50,198 nt of DNA from Aestuariivirga sp. (lineage in GTDB: Bacteria > Pseudomonadota > Alphaproteobacteria > Rhizobiales > Aestuariivirgaceae). Position numbers and translations under genes: made by a program. Where the stretch lies: assembly GCF_020252405.1 (NCBI RefSeq), contig NZ_JADCDA010000012.1, positions 1-50,198 of the forward strand. Reading direction: 5' to 3'. Positions within the stretch are counted from its first letter, which is position 1. Every line of letters starts with the position of its first letter. Below are positions 1 through 8,834 of the stretch, in pieces. Under the pieces are notes generated by a model, which saw only the letters and a list, made by a program, of their open reading frames with translations, made no database searches and was not told the origin of the DNA.

Positions 1-119
1 AACGACTCCGGGAAGCCGGAAAACCCTTCAAGGTCGCCCTCGTCGCAGCCATGCACAAGTTCCTCACCATCCTCAATGCCATCATGCGAGACAACACGGA
101 GTTCCGCCACAGCTACTGA
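1..119 (+). CDS. IS110-family transposase, C-terminal end (cut by window edge)
   Basis: Reading in frame from base 3 gives 38 residues ending in a TGA at 117-119. The stretch GKPFKVALVAAMHKFLTILN matches the very end of IS110-family transposases, where a Gly-Lys-Pro-x-Lys-Val-Ala-Leu run is followed by a basic helix ending in Leu-Asn-Ala. These enzymes move the element by site-specific, RuvC-like DNA cleavage. Only the tail is inside the window, so I cannot tell whether the copy is intact. The call rests on family resemblance from memory. Confidence 0.7.
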   Translation, partial: RLREAGKPFKVALVAAMHKFLTILNAIMRDNTEFRHSY

Positions 120-132
120 AAATCGACAGTTG

Positions 133-189
133 CTTGACCCGGACATCCTCTTTCGCGGTGACCAGAAAGGATACGCGGGTCAAGCCCGC
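133..189. repeat. palindromic sequence just downstream of the transposase
   Basis: CTTGACCCG at 133-141 is the exact reverse complement of CGGGTCAAG at 176-184, and the DNA between them is partly self-complementary (ATCCTCTTTC against GAAAGGAT). A second small hairpin, GCGGG-TCAAG-CCCGC, lies at 175-189. It fills the gap between the transposase stop and the convergent antiporter gene, and could be an IS end, a chromosomal repeat or a two-way terminator. No T-run follows it. Confidence 0.5.
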
Positions 190-221
190 GTAAGGTGAGT
201 GTGAAGGGTGACGGCCACGCC

Positions 222-1637
222 CTACCCCGCGAAAAACACCCAGCCCACCACCGCGAAAAGCGGCAGCAGGATCGCGCCTGACCACAGCATATAGCCGAAG
301 AAGCCCGGCATTTTCACGCCGGCGTTGCGCGCCATGGCATAGACCATGAAATTGGGCGCATTGCCGATATAGGTGTTGGCGCCCATGAACACCGCACCCG
401 CCGAGATGGCGGCGAGCGTCGTCGCTCCCTCGGTCATCAGGTATTGCGGGTCGCCGCCCGCCAGTTCGAAGAACACCAGGTAAGTGGGCGCGTTGTCGAG
501 GAAGGACGAGAGCCCGCCGGTGATCCAGAAATAGGCGAGGTTGTCGGGCTCGCCGCCCGGCCCCTGGACAAGCGAGACGAGCGGCGCGAAGACGCCGCCC
601 ATTCCCGTCTTCAGCATCGCCAGCACCGGGATGATGGTGATGAAGATGCCCGCGAAGAGCTGCGCCACCTCCTTGATCGGCTCCCAGTCGAACTTATTCG
701 CCGCGCGGCGTTCCTGCGGCGTGAAGGCAAGCGACAGGCCGACGATGACGATGAAGGCCCCATCGCGCAGCAGCGCGGCGACGGGTTCATGCGTGCCGAA
801 AATCACCACGTCGCCCAAATCCACCGAGGCGGAGAGCAGAATGGTTGCGATGATCGCGGCGATCAGCAGGAAGTTGATGCCCCCCAGCACGCGCAGCGGC
901 GCGCCGTCCGGCGTGGGGTCGCGCGGCAGGTGGCCTTCCTTGCGGTAGACGGCGCTGTCCATCGCGAAGAACAGGGCGAGCAGCACGCCAACGATCATGA
1001 GCGCGGGCAGCAGCAGGTGCACCGTGGGCCAGAAGAAGCTCACGCCGCGCAGGAAGCCCAGGAACAGCGGCGGGTCGCCCAGCGGGGTGAGCGCGCCGCC
1101 GGCGTTGGCCACGAGGAAGATGAAGAACACGAAAACATGCGCATTGTGCTTGCGGTCATCGTTGGCGCGGATCAGCGGCCTTATCATGATCATCGCCGCG
1201 CCCGTGGTGCCGATGATGGAGGCCAGACCCGCGCCGATTGCCAGCAACGCGGTGTTCGTGGCGGGCGAACCATGCAGATTGCCCCGCACCACGATGCCGC
1301 CCGCCACGGTGAACAGCGCCAGCAGCAGCAGGATGAAGGGAATGTATTCCATGAGTGCCGTATGCACCAGCGCTTCGCCCGCGGTGCCGGGGCTCCGCGT
1401 CACCACGATGGGGATCAGCGCGAGCAGCGCCCAGAAAGCCGCCACCTTGCCGCGGTGATGATGCCAGAAGTCCGCCGCCACCAGCGGGAAGACGGCGATC
1501 GACAGCAGCATGCCGAGGAAGGGGATGGCCCAGGGCAGGCCCAGCGTGCGCCCGTCAAGACCCTCCGCGGCGAAGGCCGGAGCGGCGGACAGCAGAAGGA
1601 ATGCGGCGGCAAGCCCCGCGCGTCCCGTCGTCATCAT
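222..1637 (-). CDS. NhaD/ArsB-type sodium:proton antiporter
   Basis: A 471-residue polytopic inner-membrane protein of the ion-transporter superfamily, probably exchanging Na+ for H+. Family hallmarks, numbered from the chosen start, are I-I-G-T-T-G near 141, N-A-G-G-A-L-T-P-L-G-D-P-P at about 178-190, F-L-D-N-A-P-T in the second half, and the mirrored M-G-A-N-T-Y-I-G-N-A-P-N close to the C-terminus. This is the two-fold pseudo-repeat expected of such carriers. The first 25 residues resemble a cleavable signal peptide (hydrophobic run, then A-P-A-F-A-A). I start at the ATG at 1637, five bases after the stop of the metallo-hydrolase; the longer open frame would overlap that gene. The substrate is inferred from family resemblance only. 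Confidence 0.8.
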   Translation of the reverse strand: MMTTGRAGLAAAFLLLSAAPAFAAEGLDGRTLGLPWAIPFLGMLLSIAVFPLVAADFWHHHRGKVAAFWALLALIPIVVTRSPGTAGEALVHTALMEYIPFILLLLALFTVAGGIVVRGNLHGSPATNTALLAIGAGLASIIGTTGAAMIMIRPLIRANDDRKHNAHVFVFFIFLVANAGGALTPLGDPPLFLGFLRGVSFFWPTVHLLLPALMIVGVLLALFFAMDSAVYRKEGHLPRDPTPDGAPLRVLGGINFLLIAAIIATILLSASVDLGDVVIFGTHEPVAALLRDGAFIVIVGLSLAFTPQERRAANKFDWEPIKEVAQLFAGIFITIIPVLAMLKTGMGGVFAPLVSLVQGPGGEPDNLAYFWITGGLSSFLDNAPTYLVFFELAGGDPQYLMTEGATTLAAISAGAVFMGANTYIGNAPNFMVYAMARNAGVKMPGFFGYMLWSGAILLPLFAVVGWVFFAG

Positions 1638-1641
1638 GGCC

Positions 1642-2598
1642 TCAGTCGATGTCCAGCGTTTCGCCCGCATCAGGCACCAGGAAGGAAGCGGGGTCAACCG
1701 AATACTGTTCGAGCGCGCTCTTCAGCGCCGCCACCGGCGCATCGATCGCCTCGTCGGTGAGCTGAATGGTGCCGTGGTGGATGGCGAGGCTGGCGCGGCT
1801 TTCCAGAATATTGTGCGCCTTCACCGCCTCCTCCGGGTTCATGTGCTGCGGATGCATGAACCAGCGCGGCTCATAGGCGCCGATGGGCAGCAGCGACAGG
1901 CGCGGCGGTCCGAAACGCCCGCGCACATCGCTGAAGGTTGAGCCCGTGCCGAAGCCGGTGTCGGCGGCGAAATAGATGGGGCCGCCCGGCGTCTCCACAA
2001 TAAAGGCGCCCCACAGCGCGGTGTTGGCGTCGAACAGCCCGCGCTTCGACCAGTGCAGGGCGGGCGTGAGATGAATGCGCAGGCCCTTGTGCTCAACGCT
2101 GTCGCCCCAGCCCAGCTCGTCGATGCCGAAGGACGATGATGCGCGCCTGACCCAGCGCGCATTGCCATGCGGCGTCACCACATGCGCGGCGTGGCGCCTT
2201 GCAATGCGCCGCAGCGCCGGCAGGTCCATGTGGTCATAGTGATTGTGGCTGAGCAGGATGATGTCGATGGGCGGAAGCGTTTCGGCGGTGAGAGCGGCAG
2301 GCCTTGCACGGCGCGGACCCGCGAAGGGAACAGGGCTCGCCCTGGACGACAGAAACGGATCGGTGAGGATATTGAGACCCCGCGTCTGCAGCAGCACCGT
2401 CGCGTGCCCGACCCAGGTGGCCTTCAGCGCATCGCCCTCGACGCGCCGGGGCGGCGGCGGAAAGCCGCGGTTGCTCACGCGCCAGGGCCAACGGGCGCGG
2501 TTTCCCTCCATCTGCCACTTCATCAGGTCAAGCAATGAAGCTTCGCCCCTATGGTCCTCGAGACTGTAGCGCCGGCCGTCATGGAGGATCCGCACCAT
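1642..2598 (-). CDS. MBL-fold metallohydrolase, NAPE-PLD / UlaG-like
   Basis: 318 residues with the metallo-beta-lactamase fold. The metal-binding H-N-H-Y-D-H lies at about residues 118-123, followed downstream by A-L-H-W, F-A-A-D-T-G-F-G and A-I-H-H-G-T, which supply the remaining His and Asp ligands. H-N-H-Y-D-H-M-D with the upstream W-V-G-H-A-T is typical of the NAPE-phospholipase D-like branch that hydrolyses phosphodiesters or lactones. The substrate cannot be told from sequence. I start at ATG 2598, one base after the stop of the upstream small membrane protein; the longer frame translates the neighbour's DNA out of phase. It is the middle gene of a compact three-gene minus-strand cluster. 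Confidence 0.8.
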   Translation of the reverse strand: MVRILHDGRRYSLEDHRGEASLLDLMKWQMEGNRARWPWRVSNRGFPPPPRRVEGDALKATWVGHATVLLQTRGLNILTDPFLSSRASPVPFAGPRRARPAALTAETLPPIDIILLSHNHYDHMDLPALRRIARRHAAHVVTPHGNARWVRRASSSFGIDELGWGDSVEHKGLRIHLTPALHWSKRGLFDANTALWGAFIVETPGGPIYFAADTGFGTGSTFSDVRGRFGPPRLSLLPIGAYEPRWFMHPQHMNPEEAVKAHNILESRASLAIHHGTIQLTDEAIDAPVAALKSALEQYSVDPASFLVPDAGETLDID

Positions 2599-2599
2599 G

Positions 2600-2779
2600 T
2601 CACATCTCCGCGCCGGTCGCCCACGGAATGGGCCCCGGCAGGATGGCGGCAGCCCCGGAGAAGGGCCTGTCATGCTGCACGATGACGAACAGCATGATCG
2701 CGACCGTGATCCCGGCCACCGGCAGGACGGTGGCAAAGATGCCGCCCGGCGGAAGAGAATAGACAAAATCCGGCGGCAT
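2600..2779 (-). CDS. small single-helix membrane protein
   Basis: About 59 residues from M-P-P-D-F: a short polar N-terminus, a Pro-Gly-Gly turn, one long hydrophobic helix (I-F-A-T-V-L-P-V-A-G-I-T-V-A-I-M-L-F-V-I-V) and a Pro/Gly-rich tail. The stop lies one base before the ATG of the metallohydrolase, so the two are probably translated together. In-frame ATGs farther upstream (2803, 2827) run into the palindromic repeat at 2823-2866, so I prefer the internal start. I do not recognise the family. Confidence 0.5.
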   Translation of the reverse strand: MPPDFVYSLPPGGIFATVLPVAGITVAIMLFVIVQHDRPFSGAAAILPGPIPWATGAEM

Positions 2780-2822
2780 CTTCCTGTCCCTTTCCCGGAA
2801 CATGCGCCAGATCAGGACGTTG

Positions 2823-2866
2823 ATCATGGTCTTATCGCAATAGCGGTTCCACTTTTGCGGATCATA
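2823..2866. repeat. palindromic repeat element, copy 1
   Basis: On the minus strand this reads ATGATCCGCAAAAGTGGAAC, a short loop, then TTGCGATAAGACCATGATC, a slightly decayed copy of the inverted repeat found at seven other places here. It separates the divergent metallohydrolase cluster from the restriction-methyltransferase gene and sits about 16 bases before the latter's ATG, so it lies within that gene's leader or promoter. Confidence 0.85.
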
Positions 2867-2881
2867 CTCTAGAAAGCAATT

Positions 2882-5800
2882 ATGAACTCCGCGAAACAAG
2901 CCGAAAGCCGGACCCTCGACATTCTGCGTCATCTCGCATCGCAGCCCGGCCATGACGAAGTCAAGGCCGACTTCCGCGAATTGCTGATTGAGGAGTTCCA
3001 GGTCGACCGCGCCAATCTCGAATTTGAGCGGCGCATACCGGAGGTGAGGGGCCGTCTGGACGCTCTGATCGGCAGAACGGTTTTCGAAGCGAAATCCAAC
3101 CTCGCGCGGGAGTGGGCCGACGTCGAGCGCCGTATGCCCGACTACCTGCGGGACCGGGAGGCGGAGGAAGGCGAGCGCTTTGTCGGCATTGCCTCCGACG
3201 GACTTCGCTGGTCGGTTTTCGAGCTTTCCGGGGGCAAGCTTTCGAATTTCAAGGAAACCCAGCTCAATCCCGAAAAGGCGGCGGAGTTTCTGGCATGGCT
3301 CGATGGCGTGCTGGCCCTCAAGTCGTCTCTGCCGCCGGACGTCATCAACATCAAGGCGGAACTGGGCTACGGCTCGGTCGCCTACCGGCGCGCCAGCGAT
3401 GGGCTGCGCCAGCTGTGGAACGCGCTGAAGGCCGACCGCGCCACAATGCTGAAGCGGCAGCTCTGGTCATCGCTCCTGAAGCTTGTCTATGGCAAGGAGA
3501 TCGAAAACGACGAACTTTGGTTGCAGCACAGCTATCTCGTGATCGTGGCCAAGGCCATCGCGCTGGCGGTTCTGGATGTCAATGAGGATGATCCCAGGCG
3601 GCTGCTGTCAGGCGAAAGCTTTCAGCGTCTCAACATCCTGGGCGCGGTGGAAAGCGACTTCTTCGACTGGGTGACGGCGAGCGCCGAGGGCGAGGACCTG
3701 GTTCGCCGCATCATGGCGCATGTTCGCCGTTTCCGCCTGCGCGAAGTTCAATCCGATGTTCTCAAGGTTCTCTATGAATCCCTGATAGACCGCGCGGAGC
3801 GGCATGGCCTGGGAGAATACTATACGCCGGACTGGCTTGCGGCGAAGGTGGTCCGGCAGTCGGTCACCGCTCCGGTTGAGCAACGCGTGCTGGACCCGGC
3901 CTGCGGTTCGGGAACTTTTCTGTTTCACGCCGTGCGGAACTTCATCGCCGAGGCCGAGGACGCGGGCATGAAGCCAAACATGGTGGCCGCCGAGGTGACG
4001 GCCCATGTCGCCGGCATGGACATTCACCCCGTCTCCGTCATCATTGCCCGCGTCACCTACCTTCTGGCGCTTGCCCCGGCGCTTGGCGCGCGCGATGGCG
4101 CGGTTTCGATCCCCGTCTATCTGGGTGACGCGATGCAGCTGTCCATTTCGGAGTGGATGGGCGGCAAGGAACTCACAATCAAGGTTCCGCCGTCGTCCGC
4201 CGGCAACAGCACCAGCGGCGAAGGCGAAAACGGGCGCGAGCAGCTGGATTTTCCGGACACTTTTTGCCGCGATCCGGCGCTGTTCGACAAAGCCATCGAG
4301 CGCATGCGCACGGGGTCTCTCGAAGGCATGAAGCGCGATCAAATCGAGGCGGCGCTCAAGCGGATCGTGGAACAGCACTACAAGCGCGACATCAATCAGG
4401 AAGAAGAGTTCGCCATCAAGGACATGGGCAAGACCTATGTGGTGTTTGACAGGCTGCGCCGCGACGGACGCGACTCCGTCTGGGCTTATGTTGCCCGCAA
4501 TCTCTCGCGGCCTCTCTTTTTCTCGGCGGCGGGTGGCTGGGCGAATGTTGCCGTGGGCAACCCGCCCTGGGTCGCTTTCCGCCACATGAGCGCTGATCTG
4601 CAGAAGAAGTTCAGGGAACTCGCCAGGGGCGAACGGGTCTATGTGGGCGGCAAATTGGCCACCCAGAACGATCTCTGCGCCCTGTTCATGGTGCGCGCGG
4701 CGGATCTCTATCTTCGCGCGGCGGGCCGGATTGCGTTTGTCTTGCCGCTCGCCGCCCTCACACGCGGGCAATTCGCCGAGCTTCGCCGCGGGTCCTTCCA
4801 CTCCACCCGGCTTGCCTATGATGCAGCCTGGACGATGGATGACGGCGTGCAGCCGCTGTTTCCCGTTCCGGCCTGCGTGCTGTTCGCGCGCAAGCGCGCC
4901 ACCGCCAGGCCCGTGCCGGATATCGTGACGGCCTATGCCGGCAATCTACCCTATCGCGATGCGCCGGAGGAACTGGCCGACCGGCATCTTCAGGTCCGCA
5001 ACGATGCGCCGCGGCCGGAGGAGGCCAATTTCGAGAGCGGCTCGGCTTACCGCAAGGCTTTCCGGCAAGGCGCAACGCTGGTTCCCCGCATGCTGTGCCT
5101 CGTCGAACGCGGCCAGACGGGTGGACGGCTGGCCCCCGATAGATCCTCACCCTTCGTCGTCAGCCGCCGCAACAGCCAGGAAAAGGAGCCCTGGAAGTCA
5201 CTCAGCGGCATCGAAGGCCGTGTGGAGGCGGAATTCATCCGCCCGGTGCTGCTGGGCGAGAGCATCTTGCCTTACCGAGTCTTGAGGCCCTTCGAGGGCG
5301 TGGTTCCCGTGACCGAAAAGGGAGCGGTGCTCGACGCGGATGCCGCCGCAAACCGGGGATATTCCGGCCTGACATCCTGGATGATGAGGGCGGAAAAGGT
5401 GTGGGAGGAGAACGCCGAAAGCGGAAAAATGACTCTTGTCGGGAGATGGAACTATCACAATGAGCTCGGTTCGCAGTTTCCGATAGGCGGAATTAAGGTA
5501 CTTTATTGCCGATCTGGCAGTCTCCAAGCCTCCGCCATCCTGCAGGATGACAGAACAATTATCGATTTTGCTCTTTATTGGTCGAAAGTGAAGACAATCG
5601 AGGAAGCAAGATATCTGTCAGCCTTTTTCAATAGTGAAGAGTCGCGGAGAAGGGTAGAGATGTATCAGAGCCGGGGGCAATGGGGTGCGCGAGACTTTGC
5701 CAAAGTTATGTTTAACTTGAATTGGCCCGTTTTTGATCCGGACTCAAATCTTCATCGGCGTCTCGCTGCCGCAGCGGCTGATGCGGAGAACCTGGCGTCA

Positions 5801-5926
5801 ACAGTCGAAATTCCCGATGGCATGAAGTTCCAGCGCGCCAGGAGGCTGGTCCGTGACGCCCTCACCGAGGCCGGCATCGCCCAGAAGATCGACAAGCTGG
5901 TGGCAAGGCTGCTCGACGGCGCGTGA
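2882..5926 (+). CDS. fused restriction-modification enzyme, type IIG-like (adenine methyltransferase with N-terminal nuclease-like domain)
   Basis: 1014 residues. Residues ~25-130 look like a PD-(D/E)xK nuclease domain of the HSDR_N kind: E47 and E49, then R-L-D60, then E69-A70-K71. The methyltransferase core has motif I D-P-A-C-G-S-G at 338-344 and motif IV N-P-P-W at 560-563, the signature of N6-adenine methylases. The remaining ~400 residues would hold the target-recognition domain. Cutting and methylating activities in one chain, with no separate specificity gene nearby, fit Eco57I-like type IIG enzymes. It would act on cytoplasmic DNA, restricting unmodified phage or plasmid DNA. It stands alone between divergent and convergent neighbours. 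Oddity: bases 5461-5760 are about 48% GC by hand count, clearly below the first part, so the C-terminal recognition part may have been swapped. A methylase-only role is possible if the nuclease residues are inactive. Confidence 0.8.
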   Translation: MNSAKQAESRTLDILRHLASQPGHDEVKADFRELLIEEFQVDRANLEFERRIPEVRGRLDALIGRTVFEAKSNLAREWADVERRMPDYLRDREAEEGERFVGIASDGLRWSVFELSGGKLSNFKETQLNPEKAAEFLAWLDGVLALKSSLPPDVINIKAELGYGSVAYRRASDGLRQLWNALKADRATMLKRQLWSSLLKLVYGKEIENDELWLQHSYLVIVAKAIALAVLDVNEDDPRRLLSGESFQRLNILGAVESDFFDWVTASAEGEDLVRRIMAHVRRFRLREVQSDVLKVLYESLIDRAERHGLGEYYTPDWLAAKVVRQSVTAPVEQRVLDPACGSGTFLFHAVRNFIAEAEDAGMKPNMVAAEVTAHVAGMDIHPVSVIIARVTYLLALAPALGARDGAVSIPVYLGDAMQLSISEWMGGKELTIKVPPSSAGNSTSGEGENGREQLDFPDTFCRDPALFDKAIERMRTGSLEGMKRDQIEAALKRIVEQHYKRDINQEEEFAIKDMGKTYVVFDRLRRDGRDSVWAYVARNLSRPLFFSAAGGWANVAVGNPPWVAFRHMSADLQKKFRELARGERVYVGGKLATQNDLCALFMVRAADLYLRAAGRIAFVLPLAALTRGQFAELRRGSFHSTRLAYDAAWTMDDGVQPLFPVPACVLFARKRATARPVPDIVTAYAGNLPYRDAPEELADRHLQVRNDAPRPEEANFESGSAYRKAFRQGATLVPRMLCLVERGQTGGRLAPDRSSPFVVSRRNSQEKEPWKSLSGIEGRVEAEFIRPVLLGESILPYRVLRPFEGVVPVTEKGAVLDADAAANRGYSGLTSWMMRAEKVWEENAESGKMTLVGRWNYHNELGSQFPIGGIKVLYCRSGSLQASAILQDDRTIIDFALYWSKVKTIEEARYLSAFFNSEESRRRVEMYQSRGQWGARDFAKVMFNLNWPVFDPDSNLHRRLAAAAADAENLASTVEIPDGMKFQRARRLVRDALTEAGIAQKIDKLVARLLDGA

Positions 5927-6088
5927 CGGTCGTGTTCCGAGGCGCGGTGCGGCGTCTGACGGTGAAGCCGCCCGCGAGGCGCGCCCTTGATTGTCATTAT
6001 TGAAAAGTTTCAGAAAGTTCAAACCGGCGTGGTGAGGATGCACATACCTTGCCACGGTTCCCGCGGGACTCGTTGCGGGATGCTGCTA

Positions 6089-6111
6089 CAATCGTTCTCT
6101 GAAAACGATTG
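6089..6111. promoter_or_regulatory. perfect 8-bp inverted repeat upstream of a small ORF
   Basis: CAATCGTT, a 7-base spacer (CTCTGAA), then AACGATTG. It ends nine bases before the ATG at 6121, where an operator could sit. The surrounding gap from 5927 is otherwise featureless and more AT-rich than the flanks. Too little is visible to name a regulator, and it could be a chance hairpin. Confidence 0.3.
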
Positions 6112-6120
6112 GACACAGGC

Positions 6121-6330
6121 ATGCCCGGAATCGACAGCGAAACACGCAATGCTTTCAATGAGTTGCTTGTGATGGATGAGCTGTCGCGGCTGCCCTTCGG
6201 GGCAATGATGCGGGTGTTGCAAACCTTGCCCGCGCCCGTTCTGGAGGTGGCGGCGAGCAGTGTTTTGCGAAGCCCTTGCCGGGATGGCCGGGGGTCGCAC
6301 GCGGGCAGCCCTCCGCCTGGCTCCCGGTGA
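6121..6330 (+). CDS. small hypothetical ORF, possibly a remnant
   Basis: 69 codons. The first 45 residues look protein-like (amphipathic, with M-D-E-L-S-R-L-P-F-G then hydrophobic helices). The last 20 are Arg/Ser/Gly/Pro-rich, as when a frame has shifted, and a second frame opens at 6260. It may be the start of a gene broken by a frameshift near 6260 and then cut off before copA. No family is recognised. Codon 6121 follows GGACACAGGC, a weak ribosome site. Confidence 0.25.
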   Translation: MPGIDSETRNAFNELLVMDELSRLPFGAMMRVLQTLPAPVLEVAASSVLRSPCRDGRGSHAGSPPPGSR

Positions 6331-6380
6331 TTGCACAACTGGGCCTGCTGTCACCATGACAATCGACTTCGATCGGGTGG

Positions 6381-8687
6381 TTATGTCCGCGCTTTCGCGG
6401 GGCTTGTCAGAGGGGCGCTTTGCCATGCTCCGGCGCGATCCTCCGTCGGACGGTAGCGGCGGAGCCTGAGGGCATTGCTGACGACGAAGACGCTGGAGAG
6501 CGCCATGGCCCCCGCCCCGATCATGGGCGACAGGAGCGTGCCGTTGACCGGATAGAGCGCCCCGGCGGCGACGGGTATGAGCAAGACGTTGTATGCGAAG
6601 GCCCAGAACAGGTTTTGCTTGATGTTGCGGACGACGGCCCGGGAGAGGCCGATGGCGGTGGGCACGCCGCGGAGGTCGCCCGACATCAGCACCACGTCAG
6701 CGCTCTCGATGGCGATGTCCGTGCCGGTGCCGATGGCGATGCCGGTGTCCGCCGCGGCCAGTGCCGGCGCATCGTTGATGCCGTCGCCCACGAAAGCGAC
6801 CGGGCCTTGCGCCTTGAGGCGCGCGATGGCCTCCACCTTGCCCTCCGGCAGCACCTCGGCGACGACCTCGTCGATGCCCAGCGTCCTGGCGATGGCCTCC
6901 GCCGTGCGGCGGTTGTCGCCGGTGATCATCGCGACCTTGAGACCCATGGCGTGGAGCGCTGCGATGGCGGCGGGGGTCGTGGGCTTCACCGGATCGGCCA
7001 CGGCGATGATGGCGGCGAGCTTGCCGTCGATGGCGGCATAAAACGGAGTCTTGCCCTGCCGGCCCAGACGTTCGGCGCTTGCGGCGAAAGAGGACACGTC
7101 GAGGCCAAGCTTCGCCATATAGCGGCCGGCACCCACGGCGACGTCATGGCCCCCGGCAAGCCCGCGCGCGCCGAAGCCGGGGATGGCCTCGAAGCCATGG
7201 ACGGCGGGAATGGCGAGGCCCCTTGCCCGGGCGGCGGAGACGATGGCGGCGGCGATGGGGTGTTCGGAGGAGTTCTCGACCGCGGCGACAAGGGCCAGCG
7301 CGTCACCGGGTGGGACGCCGTGAAGCTCGAAATCGGTGAGCTCCGGGCGGCCTTCGGTGAGCGTGCCGGTCTTGTCCAGCGCCACCACCGCGACGTCGCG
7401 CAAGGCTTGCAGCGCCTCGCCCCTGCGGAAGAGGACGCCGAGTTCGGCGGCGCGGCCCGTGCCGACCATGATGGACGTGGGCGTCGCGAGGCCCATGGCG
7501 CAGGGACAGGCGATGATGAGCACGGCGACGGCATTGACGAGGCCGAAGGCAAGCGCGGGCTGCGGGCCGAGGAGGAGCCAGACGAGGAAGGTCAAGCCCG
7601 CCACCGCCATCACCGCGGGCACGAACCAGGCGGTGATGCGGTCGACCAGCGCCTGGATCGGCAGCCTGGCGCCCTGCGCCTGCTCCACCATGCGGATGAT
7701 CTGGGCGAGGAGCGTGTCGGCCCCCACCTTGGTGGCGCGATAGGTGAAACTGCCGGTCTTGTTGATAGTGCCGCCGACAACCTCCACGCCTTGTGCCTTC
7801 GCCACGGGAACGGGCTCGCCGGTGATCATCGCCTCATCGACGAAGGACGAACCCGCGACCACCACGCCATCGACCGGCAGCCGGTCGCCCGGTCGCACCT
7901 GCACGATGTCGCCCACCACCACCTGGTCGAGAGGCAGTTCCACGGTCATGCCATCGCGTTCGACGCGCGCCGACTTGGCCTGAAGGCCGACGAGCTTTGC
8001 GACGGCCGCGCCGGTGCGGCCCCTGGCGCGGGCTTCCAGCAGGCGGCCCAGGAGGATCAGCGTGACGATGACGGCGGAGGATTCGTAATAGACGTTCTGC
8101 GTGCCTTCCGGCAGCAGCGCGGGCCAGAATGTGGCGGCCACGGAATAGCCCCAGGCCGCGGTGGAGCCCAGCACCACCAGCGAATTCATGTCCGGCGCGA
8201 GCTTCAGAAGGTTGGGAACGCCCGTCCTGTAGAAGCGCAGGCCGGGGCCGAACTGCACGATGGTCGCCAGCACGAAGTAGAGGAGATGGAGCTTGAAGCG
8301 GTCCACGCCATGGAGCCAGTGGCCCACGGCGGGGATGAGATGGCCGCCCATCTCCATGATGAAAAGCGGCAGGGTGAAGACGGCGGCAATGAGAAAGTCC
8401 CGCGTGAGGCTGGCGTGCTCCTTGTCCTTAGCCGCCCGGAGCGCATCGGGATCGGCCGCATCGGGACGACGCGTCTCATAGCCCGCCTGACGAATGGCGG
8501 CCTCGACGGAGGAGAGCGGCGTGCCGGCGAGGAGCTCCACCGTGGCGCGCTCCGTGGCGAGGTTGACGGTCGCGGAGACGACGCCCGGCACGGCGGCGAT
8601 GGCCTTCTCCACCCGGCGCACGCAGGAGGCGCAGGTCATGCCCTCCACGGGGAGGCTCTGGAGCGGGGCGGGTGACATTTGGGTCAT
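6381..8687 (-). CDS. copA: copper-translocating P1B-type ATPase
   Basis: About 768 residues. It exports Cu(I) from the cytoplasm across the inner membrane using ATP. Motifs in order, counted from the longer frame: one heavy-metal-binding domain with G-M-T-C-A-S-C at about residue 22-28; T-G-E of the actuator domain; the transmembrane C-P-C near 400; the phosphorylated D-K-T-G-T-L-T near 442; the S-E-H-P-I-A nucleotide-binding motif; and G-D-G-I-N-D-A-P near 640. C-P-C plus a single G-M-T-C-x-x-C domain is the Cu+ (or Ag+) class. I place the start at ATG 8687 because the upstream ATG (8705) falls inside a probable regulator-binding site. The next ATG inside, at 8678, is also possible. The gene is monocistronic in appearance. 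Confidence 0.93.
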   Translation of the reverse strand: MTQMSPAPLQSLPVEGMTCASCVRRVEKAIAAVPGVVSATVNLATERATVELLAGTPLSSVEAAIRQAGYETRRPDAADPDALRAAKDKEHASLTRDFLIAAVFTLPLFIMEMGGHLIPAVGHWLHGVDRFKLHLLYFVLATIVQFGPGLRFYRTGVPNLLKLAPDMNSLVVLGSTAAWGYSVAATFWPALLPEGTQNVYYESSAVIVTLILLGRLLEARARGRTGAAVAKLVGLQAKSARVERDGMTVELPLDQVVVGDIVQVRPGDRLPVDGVVVAGSSFVDEAMITGEPVPVAKAQGVEVVGGTINKTGSFTYRATKVGADTLLAQIIRMVEQAQGARLPIQALVDRITAWFVPAVMAVAGLTFLVWLLLGPQPALAFGLVNAVAVLIIACPCAMGLATPTSIMVGTGRAAELGVLFRRGEALQALRDVAVVALDKTGTLTEGRPELTDFELHGVPPGDALALVAAVENSSEHPIAAAIVSAARARGLAIPAVHGFEAIPGFGARGLAGGHDVAVGAGRYMAKLGLDVSSFAASAERLGRQGKTPFYAAIDGKLAAIIAVADPVKPTTPAAIAALHAMGLKVAMITGDNRRTAEAIARTLGIDEVVAEVLPEGKVEAIARLKAQGPVAFVGDGINDAPALAAADTGIAIGTGTDIAIESADVVLMSGDLRGVPTAIGLSRAVVRNIKQNLFWAFAYNVLLIPVAAGALYPVNGTLLSPMIGAGAMALSSVFVVSNALRLRRYRPTEDRAGAWQSAPLTSPAKART

Positions 8688-8693
8688 GGGTGT

Positions 8694-8718
8694 GGACCTT
8701 CCCATGATGAGGGGTCAA
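8694..8718 (-). promoter_or_regulatory. candidate CueR/HmrR-type copper promoter of copA
   Basis: On the minus strand TTGACC (a -35 hexamer) is followed by CCTCATCATGGGAAGGTCC. The right half, CATGGGAAGGTCC, resembles operators of MerR-family copper regulators such as CueR and HmrR, whose dyad ACCTTCC-N-GGAAGGT sits inside an over-long spacer. The left half matches at only 4 of 7 positions. The -10 would fall almost on the ATG at 8687, implying a very short or absent leader. The regulator gene is not in the window. Confidence 0.4.
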
Positions 8719-8750
8719 GCGGCAATTCAGGGCGTGGCCCGGCGTGGCGG

Positions 8751-8807
8751 CCACCCCTCAGCCGGTTGCGCCCGAAGCTGGGGTCCTGCTTGCCGCCGGG
8801 GTGACGG
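8751..8807. repeat. GC-rich chromosomal repeat, degenerate copy
   Basis: Contains ACCCCTCAGC paired with GCTGGGGT, then GCCGGGGTGACGG. Together these resemble the longer inverted repeat at 39829-39915, which carries the same AAGCTGGGGTCC and TGACGG blocks. It fills the gap between the transaminase stop and the copA promoter. Confidence 0.4.
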
Positions 8808-8834
8808 CATCGGGGGTCCGGGGCGCGCCGCTGC

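Noticed and set aside
444-1760. A 438-codon plus-strand frame opposite the antiporter
   Set aside because: Gln/Arg/Glu-rich shadow without any recognisable motif.
6420-8675. A 751-codon plus-strand open frame opposite copA
   Set aside because: It is an antisense shadow caused by GC-rich codon use: His/Arg/Gly/Asp-rich, no domains, and copA on the other strand has every expected motif.
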